A DNA stretch of 49,184 bases from the NCBI GenBank assembly GCA_030834185.1, contig JAURFT010000007.1:1-49184 (forward strand), read 5' to 3'. Origin of the DNA: Candidatus Nanopelagicales bacterium (GTDB taxonomy: Bacteria > Actinomycetota > Actinomycetes > S36-B12 > UBA5976). Positions 35,218-43,862 of this stretch are shown here, in pieces. Every line of letters starts with the position of its first letter. The first letter of the stretch is position 1. A program made the position numbers and the translations under genes. A model generated the notes under the pieces. That model did not search any database and was not told the DNA's origin. It worked only from the letters and a program-made list of their open reading frames with translations.

Positions 35218-35852
35218 TTTCTGACCAAGTAAGGCTTTGCAGCTGCAATAGCATCTAACACAGCTGCGATTCGATCAGGCATAATGAAAAAGGTTATTGG
35301 AATTTCAACACTGATCCCTGAGCTTAATTCAGCTATTGCAGCAACTGGTAGATCAGCTAGAACTAACTGTGCTGCACCTGTGGTATTCCCAACTAGATCT
35401 TGCGGAATCACCCAAAGATCAAAGACATCACCGCTAGCTATTTGGGCAGGGAGTGACTTTTGATCAAAACTTATAGTTAGTTCTTGCAATCTTGAAGTAA
35501 AGCTAGACACATTTGCACTAGCAGCGAGCGATTTTGCGCTAACTGCATGAAGAAGTTCTTTTCCAATCAAATCGGCAGTGGTAACTTGATAATTAGTTAA
35601 CTCTGCAACTTTTGGCAGCAAAATAACTTCTAAATCTGCCAGTGTTAGTTTGGTGCCAGCTGGCAAAGCTGATTTGTATGCCACCGCTTGCTGCATCTCA
35701 ACCGGACTAGATATAGCGGCCATACCAATTAAAACTGCCGTTATAAATAATCCTGCTCCAAGCACTTTTGGGACGCGAGCAAAAGTTGAAATTTTTGCTC
35801 GCGGCGCAGAGGGCATTTTTGATTTAACTATGTTTCGACGGCGCTTTGGCAT
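35214..35852 (-). CDS. SAF-domain (CpaB/RcpC-like) membrane-anchored protein
   Basis: 212 residues. A basic N-terminus (K-R-R-R-N-I-V-K-S-K) is followed by one membrane helix (about 30-50). A SAF domain begins at V-A-Y-K-S-A-L-P-A-G-T-K-L-T near residue 57 and includes the 'L-I-G-K-E-L-L-H-A-V' strand. CpaB/RcpC proteins of Tad pili and FlgA share this domain. It is translationally coupled on both sides: TAATG with the gene upstream and A-T-G-A with the CpaE-like gene. Confidence 0.8.
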   Translation of the reverse strand: MPKRRRNIVKSKMPSAPRAKISTFARVPKVLGAGLFITAVLIGMAAISSPVEMQQAVAYKSALPAGTKLTLADLEVILLPKVAELTNYQVTTADLIGKELLHAVSAKSLAASANVSSFTSRLQELTISFDQKSLPAQIASGDVFDLWVIPQDLVGNTTGAAQLVLADLPVAAIAELSSGISVEIPITFFIMPDRIAAVLDAIAAAKPYLVRK

Positions 35853-36364
35853 TAACTGCCCACCTCTATTTTTAGCACCTGATTATAACTAATAGTAATT
35901 ACTTGATTAGCTAAAGCAATGTCAAAGCAATCTTGCCAAATCTCAACGAGCTCACACATGATTCGTTCCCCAGATTTAAAATCAACAATAATTCGTTGCT
36001 TTAGTTGTTCAAAAAGTACCGGGACAAATAGCAACTTACGCAGCTGATTTGGATTACCTGCCTTTGGTAACTGCGCCACATATTCAATGCTGGTTAGCGG
36101 AATAAGTTGGACAGTCATTGAGCTGCGAACCAGCACCGCATCTGCGCCGGCGCGTAATAATTCACCAAGAATTAGGTCATCTGTTATTAATTTTATTCTT
36201 AGTAATTGTTTTGCAGCAGCTAATCTAGTTGCAAGACTTAGTTGCAACATATTTGCTTGACTTAATTGTTCTATTTCAGCATTGATGGAAAAGCGATTTT
36301 CGGTGCTCCAGATGCTTGTGAGTTCTTCGTTCAGCTCTTGCAGATATGGGTTTTGTTCTTCCAT
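35852..36364 (-). CDS. Unknown protein, first gene of the SAF/CpaE-like operon
   Basis: 170 residues, soluble, with no motif I recognise. The N-terminal half is helical and acidic; the C-terminal half is beta-rich with repeated I-x-V-D-F-K-S and a final S-Y-N-Q-V-L-K-I-E-V. A weak resemblance to the first half of PRC/LSm-like beta folds is not strong enough for a call. It starts at ATG 36364 and overlaps the SAF gene by one base, so it very probably works with SAF and CpaE-like proteins. Confidence 0.7.
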   Translation of the reverse strand: MEEQNPYLQELNEELTSIWSTENRFSINAEIEQLSQANMLQLSLATRLAAAKQLLRIKLITDDLILGELLRAGADAVLVRSSMTVQLIPLTSIEYVAQLPKAGNPNQLRKLLFVPVLFEQLKQRIIVDFKSGERIMCELVEIWQDCFDIALANQVITISYNQVLKIEVGS

Positions 36365-36487
36365 TTGAAAAATCTATTGATCTTGAATTATTCAGTATTT
36401 TTTCTTCACCAGCTCTGGTGCTCATCTAGTTGGGTGATAGCAATTTCAACTAACTCCCTTAACACTTTAACTAACTAAAGGAGTACC

Positions 36488-37003
36488 GTGCATCTAACCA
36501 CTATAAATCCCATCGTCATTGCCCCGCCACCTGCAATAAACACTGATTCGATCATATTTGGCGAATCGAAACCAGCAGCTAACTACAGCCAGCCGCAGCT
36601 TGCGCTTCAGTTCTCACCAATCCCAACTCATCCAGGCCAATCAAACTCAGCACAGATTCAACTTTCACCTATGTTAAGAATTGGTCAACGAGATCCAGCG
36701 ATCTGGGCTTCACAGCTTGTTGCAGGTATTTTGGAGGTGCTTGCTGGTGCAAGATCCGTGTCGCAGCTGGCAATGCTGCTTAGCCCTGAGGTGTATGCAG
36801 TTATCAATGCGCATGCCCAGCGGCTTGCAGGGCTTAGTCCAAGACATCGCCCACTAGTTCGAAGTGTGCGAGTTTGTATGCCAACAGATGAAGTTGCCGA
36901 AGCGGCAATAGTAATTCAAGGCGCTAAAAGATCAAGAGCAATTGCATTGCGACTAGAAGTGCAGCATGGCAGATGGCGCGCCACTGCAATTGTTTTTGGT
37001 TAG
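36488..37003 (+). CDS. DUF6459 (Rv3235-like) protein
   Basis: 171 residues from GTG 36488 with AAAGGAG five bases upstream. The N-terminal 60 residues are Pro/Ser-rich and probably disordered. The C-terminal domain matches Rv3235: [39 protein letters not shown] and a final G-R-W-R-A-T-A. In actinobacteria it lies just upstream of secA, here tail to tail with a 4-bp overlap. A link to secretion is suggested by context only. Confidence 0.82.
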   Translation: MHLTTINPIVIAPPPAINTDSIIFGESKPAANYSQPQLALQFSPIPTHPGQSNSAQIQLSPMLRIGQRDPAIWASQLVAGILEVLAGARSVSQLAMLLSPEVYAVINAHAQRLAGLSPRHRPLVRSVRVCMPTDEVAEAAIVIQGAKRSRAIALRLEVQHGRWRATAIVFG

Positions 37004-39654
37004 CGGCGTGGATCTCCATGGCAGCGCTTATATTTCTTACCAGAACCACAAGGGCAGCTGGAATTGCGCGGCGTATCTGGATACTCTAAATCGCCACTAG
37101 TAAGCGCGGTAGTGTGAGCCTTAGCAAGTCCTGGTGCATCTACTTGAACATTTTCGGTTGCAGGTGTTACTTGCACCTGTGCGGCAAATGCATAAGTCAC
37201 AGCTTCTTCTTTGACGCTATCCATCATGGCAACAAACAGATCAAAACCTTCGCGTTGATATTCAACTAGCGGATCTCGCTGCCCCATCGCTCTAAGTCCA
37301 ATACCGTTTTGCAGGTAATCCATTTCATATAAATGCTCACGCCATTTTGTGTCAAGCACACTTAGCACTACCCGGCGCTCTAATTCGCGCATAACTTCTG
37401 CGCCTAAAGATTCTTCACGTGCTTGATAAGCAGCTTTGGCATCCGCTAACACTTGCTCGATCATGCCATCGGTATTAAGTACGCCGCCTAGCCGTTCGCG
37501 CAGTTGATCTGGCGTAATTGAGATTGGATAAAGTTGTCGAAGCGCTGTCCATAGCTCCTCAAGATCCCAATTCTCTTCATAAGGATCTGCAGTAGCCGCC
37601 ACGATGTAGCCATTAATGGTGTCGCTCATAAACTCTTGCAGCTCTGATTTCAGATCAGCTCCCGCTAACACACGTTGGCGTTCGGTATAAATAACTTTTC
37701 GCTGCTGATTCATAACTTCGTCATACTTTAAGATGTTTTTGCGAATCTCAAAGTTTTGTTGCTCAACTTGGGTCTGCGCATTTTTAATTGCATTTGAAAC
37801 CATCTTGGCTTCAATTGGTACATCATCTGGCACATTAAATCTACGCAGGAAAGAATCAACTAGATCTGATTTAAATCGGCGCATTAAGTCATCGGTGAGC
37901 GATAGGTAAAATCGACTCTCGCCTGGATCTCCTTGTCGACCTGATCGACCACGAAGCTGATTATCAATTCGTCGGCTCTCATGGCGTTCAGTACCAAGCA
38001 CATATAACCCACCAAGCGCAACTACTTCGTTGTGCTCTGCGGCAACTAAATTTTGCGATTTGGCTAATGCAGCAGGCCAAGCTGCCTCATATTCAGCGGC
38101 CGCTTCAACTGGATCCAAACCGCTGTGCTGCAGCTCCTGATCTGCCAGGAACTCAGCATTGCCGCCCAGCATGATGTCAGTACCTCGGCCTGCCATATTT
38201 GTTGAAACTGTAACTGCAAACTTCTTGCCAGCCATCGCCACAATTGCAGCTTCCCGATCGTGCTGTTTTGCATTTAGCACTTCATGTTTAACGCCTGCTT
38301 TGCGCAGCAAATTTGAAAGTAGCTCTGATTTTTCAACTGATGTGGTACCAATTAATACTGGTTGGCCCACCTTGTTGCGCTCAGCAATATCTGAAACAAC
38401 TGCGTTGAATTTTGCCGCTTCGGTTCGATAGACCAAATCAGCCTGATCAATTCGGCTCATATTTTTATTAGTTGGAATTTGAACAACGCCTAATTTGTAG
38501 ATTCGATCAAATTCACCCTCTTCAGTCATCGCAGTACCAGTCATGCCTGAGAGTTTGTTATAAAGTCTGAAATAGTTCTGCAGCGTGATAGTTGCCAGTG
38601 TTTGATTCTCTTGCTTAATCGTGACGCCTTCGCGGGCTTCAATAGATTGGTGCATACCTTCGGAATAGCGACGACCAGAAAGCACGCGTCCGGTATGTTC
38701 ATCAACGATTAATACTTCACCATCTTTAACAATGTAATCGCGATCGCGACGATAGAGCTCTTTTGCCTTTAGTGAGTTATTTAAAAACCCAATTAGTGGG
38801 GTGTTTTCTGGCTTATATAAATTATCAATATTAAGTAGCTGCTCAACTTTGGTTATGCCAGCTTCAGTTACGCCAACTGTGCGCTTTTTCTCATCGACTT
38901 CATAGTGCGCATCACGGTTAAGTTGATTTGCAACCTTTGCGAACTGTGAATACAGCTCGTTTGCTTCATCTGCAGGTCCAGAAATAATAAGTGGGGTTCG
39001 AGCTTCATCAATTAAAATCGAGTCAACTTCGTCAACAATTGCAAAATTGTGACCGCGCTGCACTAACTCAGCTGGGTCCCAGGCCATATTGTCACGAAGA
39101 TAATCAAATCCAAATTCATTATTTGTGCCATAAGTAATATCAGCTGCATACATTTCACGTCGCTGACTTGCACTCATATTAGATAAAATTACGCCAACGT
39201 TTAAACCTAAAAATCTGTGAACTCGACCCATCCATTCTGAGTCACGCTCTGCAAGGTAATCATTTGTAGTAACTACATGAACGCCATCACCTGGTAGCGC
39301 ATTTAAATATGCCGCCAGCGTAGAAACCAAGGTCTTACCTTCGCCGGTTTTCATCTCCGCAATATTCCCAAAATGCAGCGCCGCACCACCCATTAACTGA
39401 ACGTCATAATGGCGTTGACCCAGCGTTCTTTTGGCAGCTTCTCGTACTGTTGCAAATGCTTCAATTAACAAATCATCTAGGGATTCACCCGCTGTTAAGC
39501 GTTGCCGATATTGATCTGTTAACTCACGCAGTTCGGTATCTGATAGCGCGATGAACTCAGGTTCTAACTCATTTACTGCCTTAGCAATAAGTTGAATTCG
39601 TTTAAGTTTTTTGCCTTCGCCAGCTCGTAAAACCTTGTTCAATAACTGCGCCAC
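37000..39654 (-). CDS. secA: Preprotein translocase ATPase SecA
   Basis: 884 residues from GTG 39654, with AAGGAG seven bases upstream. Domains are in order: nucleotide-binding domain 1 with M-K-T-G-E-G-K-T (101-108), D-E-V-D-S (SecA version of DEAD), preprotein cross-linking domain, NBD2 with T-N-M-A-G-R-G-T-D, helical scaffold and wing, and a C-terminal zinc-binding tail [13 protein letters not shown] near residue 868. It drives post-translational export through SecYEG. Corresponds to the main SecA1; no second SecA is in the window. Confidence 0.97.
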   Translation of the reverse strand: MAQLLNKVLRAGEGKKLKRIQLIAKAVNELEPEFIALSDTELRELTDQYRQRLTAGESLDDLLIEAFATVREAAKRTLGQRHYDVQLMGGAALHFGNIAEMKTGEGKTLVSTLAAYLNALPGDGVHVVTTNDYLAERDSEWMGRVHRFLGLNVGVILSNMSASQRREMYAADITYGTNNEFGFDYLRDNMAWDPAELVQRGHNFAIVDEVDSILIDEARTPLIISGPADEANELYSQFAKVANQLNRDAHYEVDEKKRTVGVTEAGITKVEQLLNIDNLYKPENTPLIGFLNNSLKAKELYRRDRDYIVKDGEVLIVDEHTGRVLSGRRYSEGMHQSIEAREGVTIKQENQTLATITLQNYFRLYNKLSGMTGTAMTEEGEFDRIYKLGVVQIPTNKNMSRIDQADLVYRTEAAKFNAVVSDIAERNKVGQPVLIGTTSVEKSELLSNLLRKAGVKHEVLNAKQHDREAAIVAMAGKKFAVTVSTNMAGRGTDIMLGGNAEFLADQELQHSGLDPVEAAAEYEAAWPAALAKSQNLVAAEHNEVVALGGLYVLGTERHESRRIDNQLRGRSGRQGDPGESRFYLSLTDDLMRRFKSDLVDSFLRRFNVPDDVPIEAKMVSNAIKNAQTQVEQQNFEIRKNILKYDEVMNQQRKVIYTERQRVLAGADLKSELQEFMSDTINGYIVAATADPYEENWDLEELWTALRQLYPISITPDQLRERLGGVLNTDGMIEQVLADAKAAYQAREESLGAEVMRELERRVVLSVLDTKWREHLYEMDYLQNGIGLRAMGQRDPLVEYQREGFDLFVAMMDSVKEEAVTYAFAAQVQVTPATENVQVDAPGLAKAHTTALTSGDLEYPDTPRNSSCPCGSGKKYKRCHGDPRR

Positions 39655-39784
39655 GAACCGGCTCCTTGCTTATTTGTCTTGAGGAGCTAATCGTAGACGG
39701 TCAGCCTTGATCCCTCACAAAATGGTCATTTTTGTGGACACCGAGCGCTTGGAGTCTGCTTTACGGCCGACTTCTTTGATTCAG

Positions 39785-40369
39785 TTAACTGATGATTGGC
39801 ACAAGTGCGTTAAAGGCTCTATGCCTATGACTTTTTTCATCCTTCTGTGCTGAACTGAGCTCCGCCACCGATTTTCTTAATTCAGGTAGATAAAAAATCG
39901 GGTCATAGCCAAAGCCATTTGATCCAGCTAGCTCAAATCCCACAACGCCTTCCCATTCACCGCGCGCAGTCTTAGTTTCGCCAGCAGGGGTTGCGTAAGC
40001 GGCAACGCAAACATATCGAGCAGCTCTGCGTTCAGCTGGGACATCTGCTAGTTGTGAAAGCAATAAATTTAAATTTGCACTGTCATCTTTTTGACTACCT
40101 GCCCATCTTGCAGATAGCACACCAGGCATGCCGTTTAACGCATCAACTTCAATTCCCGAATCATCTGCGAGCACTGGTTGATTTAAAACTTTTGCAATTG
40201 TGGTTGCTTTCAAAATTGCATTCTCTTCAAAAGTTGAACCGGTTTCGCGGACATCTGGCAGATTAGGAAAATCAAGCAGGGATTTCACCTCCCAGCCATA
40301 TGGTTTTAAAATGGCAGCAATCTCTTTAATTTTATGTGCATTTGTGCTGGCAACTACTATTGAGTTCAT
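39785..40369 (-). CDS. rdgB: XTP/dITP diphosphatase (RdgB/HAM1)
   Basis: 194 residues. The Ham1 signature is complete: S-T-N-A-H-K near the N-terminus, [19 protein letters not shown]-x-S-A-R-W-A-G, G-F-G-Y-D-P-I-F and S-H-R-H-R-A at the C-terminus. The last is usually S-H-R-G-R-A. It hydrolyses deaminated purine triphosphates to keep them out of DNA. Its ATG overlaps the stop of rph by four bases. Confidence 0.95.
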   Translation of the reverse strand: MNSIVVASTNAHKIKEIAAILKPYGWEVKSLLDFPNLPDVRETGSTFEENAILKATTIAKVLNQPVLADDSGIEVDALNGMPGVLSARWAGSQKDDSANLNLLLSQLADVPAERRAARYVCVAAYATPAGETKTARGEWEGVVGFELAGSNGFGYDPIFYLPELRKSVAELSSAQKDEKSHRHRAFNALVPIIS

Positions 40370-41091
40370 TTATTAAGTGCAGCTAACTGTAATTTGGTTA
40401 AATCAACACAACCTGCAGCAGCATAATCCAACATCTGATCCAGGGCTGCGCGCTGAAAAGTTTTGCCTTCAGCAGTTCCTTGTACTTCAACTAAATTGCC
40501 AGCACCAGTCATAACTACATTCATATCGACATCAGCTGCCACATCATCGTCGTAATGTAGATCTAATCTAATCTCATCACTAATAATTCCAACGCTTACT
40601 GCAGCAACCGAATCAATTAATACTTTTGATGTTGGCAGCAGCAATCCGCGCTGGGTTGCCGTATCAAGACCAAGCGCGAGCGCCACATAGGCACCCGTAA
40701 TTGCAGCAGTGCGCGTGCCGCCATCTGCTTGCAACACATCGCAATCAATCACAATTGTGTTCTCGCCAAGTGCTTTCATATCCACAATTGATCTAATGCT
40801 GCGACCAATTAACCTTGAGATCTCTTGAGTTCGGCCACCAAGCTTGCCCTTGACGCTTTCGCGATCACTGCGAGTTGAAGTTGCCCGCGGCAACATTGAA
40901 TATTCTGCAGTAATCCAGCCCTCACCTGAATCTTTTTTAAATCGCGGCACCCCAGGTGAAACTGATGCGGTGCAAAGCACGCGGGTATTACCGACATCAA
41001 TTAAACATGAGCCTTCAGGCGCTGAAGTCCAATTCACACTAAAGCTCACCGGACGAAGTTGGTTGGCGCTGCGGCCATCGGTTCTGGTCAT
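40366..41091 (-). CDS. rph: Ribonuclease PH
   Basis: 241 residues, full length for the family. It begins R-T-D-G-R-S and contains the phosphate-binding [10 protein letters not shown] segment, the I-G-R-S-I-R-S motif and the D-C-D-V-L-Q-A-D-G active site stretch. It trims tRNA 3' ends phosphorolytically. This is relevant here because one tRNA lacks an encoded CCA. ATG 41091 follows AAAAAGGAAGA; gap to murI is 15 bp. Confidence 0.96.
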   Translation of the reverse strand: MTRTDGRSANQLRPVSFSVNWTSAPEGSCLIDVGNTRVLCTASVSPGVPRFKKDSGEGWITAEYSMLPRATSTRSDRESVKGKLGGRTQEISRLIGRSIRSIVDMKALGENTIVIDCDVLQADGGTRTAAITGAYVALALGLDTATQRGLLLPTSKVLIDSVAAVSVGIISDEIRLDLHYDDDVAADVDMNVVMTGAGNLVEVQGTAEGKTFQRAALDQMLDYAAAGCVDLTKLQLAALNK

Positions 41092-41106
41092 TCTTCCTTT
41101 TTCTGA

Positions 41107-41904
41107 TTAAATTGAAACTTGAGCTGCGCTTTGCACAACTGGACCTAAAAATCGCTGTGCGAGTTCTTGAAACGCTTGGGCATCTTTAGTTGCGGCAAAT
41201 ATATGTGTTGGAGCAGCGCCGCCTGGTGGCCGAAGTAAGTTGTTTTCTAAAAGTGCATGATGCAGATCTTGCGCAGTTTCTTCAGCGCTAGATACCAGCG
41301 CCACTTCTGGGCCAACCACATATGAAATCACTGCTGTTAATAACGGATAGTGCGTGCAACCTAAAACTAAAGTATCTATTCCCTGTGCAACTAAATCATC
41401 TAAATATTCATGCGCGACGTTAAGCACCTGATCCCCAGTAGTTTCACCGCGCTCGACAAATTCAACAAATTGCGGGCAGGCTTTAGAAATTACCTCAATA
41501 CTTGGAGCGGCAGCAAATGCATCTGGGTATGCCCCTGATTTGATAGTGCCGCTAGTTCCAATTACCCCAACTTTGCCGCTGCGAGTTACTGCAACTGCTC
41601 TTCTAACTGCAGGGCGCACTACTTCAATTACTGGAATCTGATATCGCTCTCGGGCGTCATGGAGCACCGCAGCGCTAGCGGTGTTACAAGCAATCACAAT
41701 TGCCTTAACGCCAGCTGCAACTAAATGGTCCATCACCCCAAGCGCATATTCGCGCACATCAGCTAGCGGCTTGGGTCCATATGGGCCGTTTTTGGTATCC
41801 CCGATGTAATAGACAGACTCTTGGGGAAGCTGGTCAATGATGGATCTGGCCACAGTTAGGCCACCAACCCCTGAGTCCAGAATGCCTATCGGCGCGTCTA
41901 TCAC
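41107..41904 (-). CDS. murI: Glutamate racemase
   Basis: 265 residues from GTG 41904. Catalytic cysteines lie in I-A-C-N-T-A-S-A and L-G-C-T-H-Y-P-L-L, and the N-terminal [12 protein letters not shown] is typical. It makes D-glutamate for peptidoglycan. It is first in the operon murI-rph-rdgB, the order seen in mycobacteria (Rv1338, Rv1340, Rv1341). Confidence 0.96.
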   Translation of the reverse strand: MIDAPIGILDSGVGGLTVARSIIDQLPQESVYYIGDTKNGPYGPKPLADVREYALGVMDHLVAAGVKAIVIACNTASAAVLHDARERYQIPVIEVVRPAVRRAVAVTRSGKVGVIGTSGTIKSGAYPDAFAAAPSIEVISKACPQFVEFVERGETTGDQVLNVAHEYLDDLVAQGIDTLVLGCTHYPLLTAVISYVVGPEVALVSSAEETAQDLHHALLENNLLRPPGGAAPTHIFAATKDAQAFQELAQRFLGPVVQSAAQVSI

Positions 41905-41999
41905 GGCTTAAGCGTAGAGGGCAGCTGTGCCATTAATGGGGCGGCTGCTGGGGAAAGCTGGATTGCAATCAAAAATTCACCAAATAAAGTTATGCAAAA

Positions 42000-42098
42000 C
42001 TTGCCCAACTTAGGGCAGATGTGCAAGATTGACCTCGTGCCGTGGCCAAAGGGTCACGACTGGGTAGGCAGTTGCCTGCCCCTACCTGCTGGAGGCAG
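42000..42098 (+). promoter_or_regulatory. Highly structured 5' leader of actinorhodopsin, possible RBS-masking switch
   Basis: Three hairpins precede the start codon. Hairpin 1 is TTGCCC/GGGCAG (42001-42018). Hairpin 2 is CGTGGCC/GGTCACG-type, seven pairs with one wobble and loop AAAG (42041-42058). Hairpin 3 is nine pairs with a CC bulge, GGTAGGCAG with CTGCC..TACC (42063-42086). The CTGCC arm (42076-42080) can instead pair with GGCAG (42094-42098), which overlaps the ribosome binding site GGAGG (42091-42095). The two pairings exclude each other. A copy of CGTG at 42036 also competes for CACG in hairpin 2. The ligand, if any, is unknown. Confidence 0.5.
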
Positions 42099-42099
42099 A

Positions 42100-42906
42100 G
42101 TGGATTTTGCAACAATCAAAATCACCGGCGGACAGACATTCGGAATTTCTGAAGGTCAGTTCGACATAATTTATAACTCGTTGTCACTTGGTCTTGCATC
42201 AATGCTGGCAACAACTGTGTTCATGTTGGTGGCTCAGCCACGAGTATTGCCACAGTACCGCTTGGCACTAATTGCATCAGCAATGGTGACCTTCATCGCG
42301 GCTTATCACTACTGGCGCATCTTTGATTCATTCAAAGAAGCAGCAGCTGGTAACGAGGTATTCAACGAGGCTTACCGCTACGTTGACTGGCTACTAACTG
42401 TGCCACTGCTACTAGTTGAGGTTGTCGCTGTGCTTGCACTACCTGCAGCACGACGATCATCTTTGCTAACCAAGCTAATTCCAGCTTCAGCATTGATGAT
42501 CATCTTGGGTTACCCAGGTGAGATCACCTCTGAGCTAGGTCCAAAGGCAATCTGGGGCTTCTTGTCAACATTGCCATTTATCTACATCTTGTACGTACTG
42601 TTTGTGGAGCTAACCAAGTCACTAGAAGGTCAGCCACCAGCAGTAAAGGCAACCATTGGTCGACTACGACTGCTGCTAATTGGTACCTGGGGCGTATACC
42701 CAATCTCCTACATGTTCCCAATGATCGGCGATTGGACTGGCTCTGAGTTCTTCACTGGTGCAGACGGTTTCGTTGCGCGCCAGATTGGTTACACAATTGC
42801 AGATATCTTGGCTAAGTGCCTATTTGGTCTAACAATCTTCAAGATTGCTCGACTAAAGAGCATGGCAGATGATGCTTCATTCGCATCTGTTGAGTCAAAG
42901 CACTAA
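42100..42906 (+). CDS. Actinorhodopsin, light-driven proton pump (green type)
   Basis: 268 residues from GTG 42100, chosen because GGAGG lies four bases upstream; an ATG at 41992 lies in frame but would put the structured leader into the protein. Seven membrane helices are present. Helix C has Y-R-Y-V-D-W-L-L-T-V-P with proton acceptor D96, T100 and donor E107; H70 matches the histidine partner of the acceptor. The retinal lysine is K239 in I-A-D-I-L-A-K. Leu104 predicts green absorption. Gly153 in helix E may be the fenestration used by carotenoid antennae in related rhodopsins (inference). It sits between murI and clpS-DUF2017, genes that are close in other actinobacteria, and has its own leader and terminator. 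Confidence 0.95.
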   Translation: MDFATIKITGGQTFGISEGQFDIIYNSLSLGLASMLATTVFMLVAQPRVLPQYRLALIASAMVTFIAAYHYWRIFDSFKEAAAGNEVFNEAYRYVDWLLTVPLLLVEVVAVLALPAARRSSLLTKLIPASALMIILGYPGEITSELGPKAIWGFLSTLPFIYILYVLFVELTKSLEGQPPAVKATIGRLRLLLIGTWGVYPISYMFPMIGDWTGSEFFTGADGFVARQIGYTIADILAKCLFGLTIFKIARLKSMADDASFASVESKH

Positions 42907-42922
42907 TAGCTGTTAATTAAAA

Positions 42923-42961
42923 TTAGAGCCGTCCGGATCCGCGGGCGGCTCTAATTTTTTT
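42923..42961 (+). terminator. Rho-independent terminator after actinorhodopsin
   Basis: TTAGAGCCG...CGGCTCTAA forms a 12-pair stem (with the GTCC/GGGC region inside) around GGATCCGC, followed by seven T residues. The minus strand also reads into T-rich sequence, so it may also serve the convergent clpS-DUF2017 operon. Confidence 0.92.
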
Positions 42962-42978
42962 GGTTTTTATTATTTGTA

Positions 42979-43533
42979 TTAATTAGTTTCATCGCGCATC
43001 ACCGCGCGAACTAAAGTTTCTTGTAGCCAGGTTAGCCATTCATATAAATGAGCTGCGCCACCTGAATCTTGTTCAGCAATTAATAACTGCTCTAAGGTAG
43101 TTTCATCAGTTAAGCTAAGTCGAGTCGCGAGCACCAATCTGGTGTTATTTAGCGCAGCTAACATCAGTTTTGCTTCAGCTTCGCTTAACTCCACTTTGGA
43201 ATCTGCGCGATCTAATATTGCAATTGCAGCATCGGCTTCTGAAGTTTTTTTAGCTCGAAGCGCAGCTTCGGTGTATCGCCTAAAATCATTAGCAGCAGCT
43301 TCATCTTCTCGATAGGCATCTGGGAACAGTCTCAGTAACGCTGGATCTGCTGGTCGCTCTGCAAGATCTTGAATTCCAACTAACTGCGCAATGGGATCTT
43401 GAGCTGCGCCGTCATCGCTTTCATGCAACAGCACAGCTAGCTGCTGCAGCAAGGACCGCAGCAGCGCTTGCTCAACGGCATCTAGCCGACCGATAATTTT
43501 GCCGGTGATGCTTCGCTCAAATGCGTGCGCCAT
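42979..43533 (-). CDS. DUF2017 family protein
   Basis: 184 residues from ATG 43533, which overlaps the clpS stop by one base; a start 27 bases upstream would be inside clpS. It is Leu/Ala/Glu-rich, all helical, with F-P-D-A-Y-R-E-D near residue 80 and a C-terminal W-L-T-W-L-Q-E-T-L-V. This fits DUF2017, a family usually found directly after clpS in actinobacteria (Rv1331-Rv1332). A role with ClpS or Clp protease is suggested by the constant pairing only. Confidence 0.85.
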   Translation of the reverse strand: MAHAFERSITGKIIGRLDAVEQALLRSLLQQLAVLLHESDDGAAQDPIAQLVGIQDLAERPADPALLRLFPDAYREDEAAANDFRRYTEAALRAKKTSEADAAIAILDRADSKVELSEAEAKLMLAALNNTRLVLATRLSLTDETTLEQLLIAEQDSGGAAHLYEWLTWLQETLVRAVMRDETN

Positions 43534-43814
43534 CAGCCGCCCTGCTCCACAGTTGCCCATAGCCCAAATTCGTGCATCGCTGCTACATCTCGCTCTATTT
43601 TTTCGCGATCTCCATGTGATACAAAAGCTCGACCCTCATGATGCACCTGCAGCATTAGCTGCTCAGCTTTGGATTTGGAGTAGTTGAAATAAGTCATAAA
43701 TACATGCGTGACATAGCTCATCAAATTAACCGGATCGTTCCAAACTACGCAGGCAAATGGCTTGGCTAGGTCAAGCTCAACCTCAGTTAGCTCAAGGGTG
43801 TCGGTGCTGCTCAT
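43533..43814 (-). CDS. clpS: ATP-dependent Clp protease adaptor ClpS
   Basis: 93 residues. Conserved ClpS segments are V-V-W-N-D-P-V-N-L-M near residue 23, Y-V-T-H-V-F, and the V-H-H-E-G-R-A-F-V-S-H-G strand. The substrate-pocket acidic residues are in N-D-P and the histidine is in V-H-H-E. ClpS presents N-degron proteins to ClpC1P in actinobacteria. It is translationally coupled to DUF2017. Confidence 0.95.
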   Translation of the reverse strand: MSSTDTLELTEVELDLAKPFACVVWNDPVNLMSYVTHVFMTYFNYSKSKAEQLMLQVHHEGRAFVSHGDREKIERDVAAMHEFGLWATVEQGG

Positions 43815-43862
43815 TTAGTGATAATCGCATATTTTGGTGCCACTTGCTACTGATTTCCCAAA

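Noticed and set aside
34045-35852. Complete Tad/Flp pilus locus
   Set aside because: Only SAF and CpaE-like genes are present; no secretion ATPase, inner-membrane or pilin genes in the window.
41992-42099. N-terminal extension of actinorhodopsin from ATG 41992
   Set aside because: The 36 extra residues are unlike rhodopsins and coincide with the hairpin-rich leader; the GTG at 42100 has a ribosome binding site.
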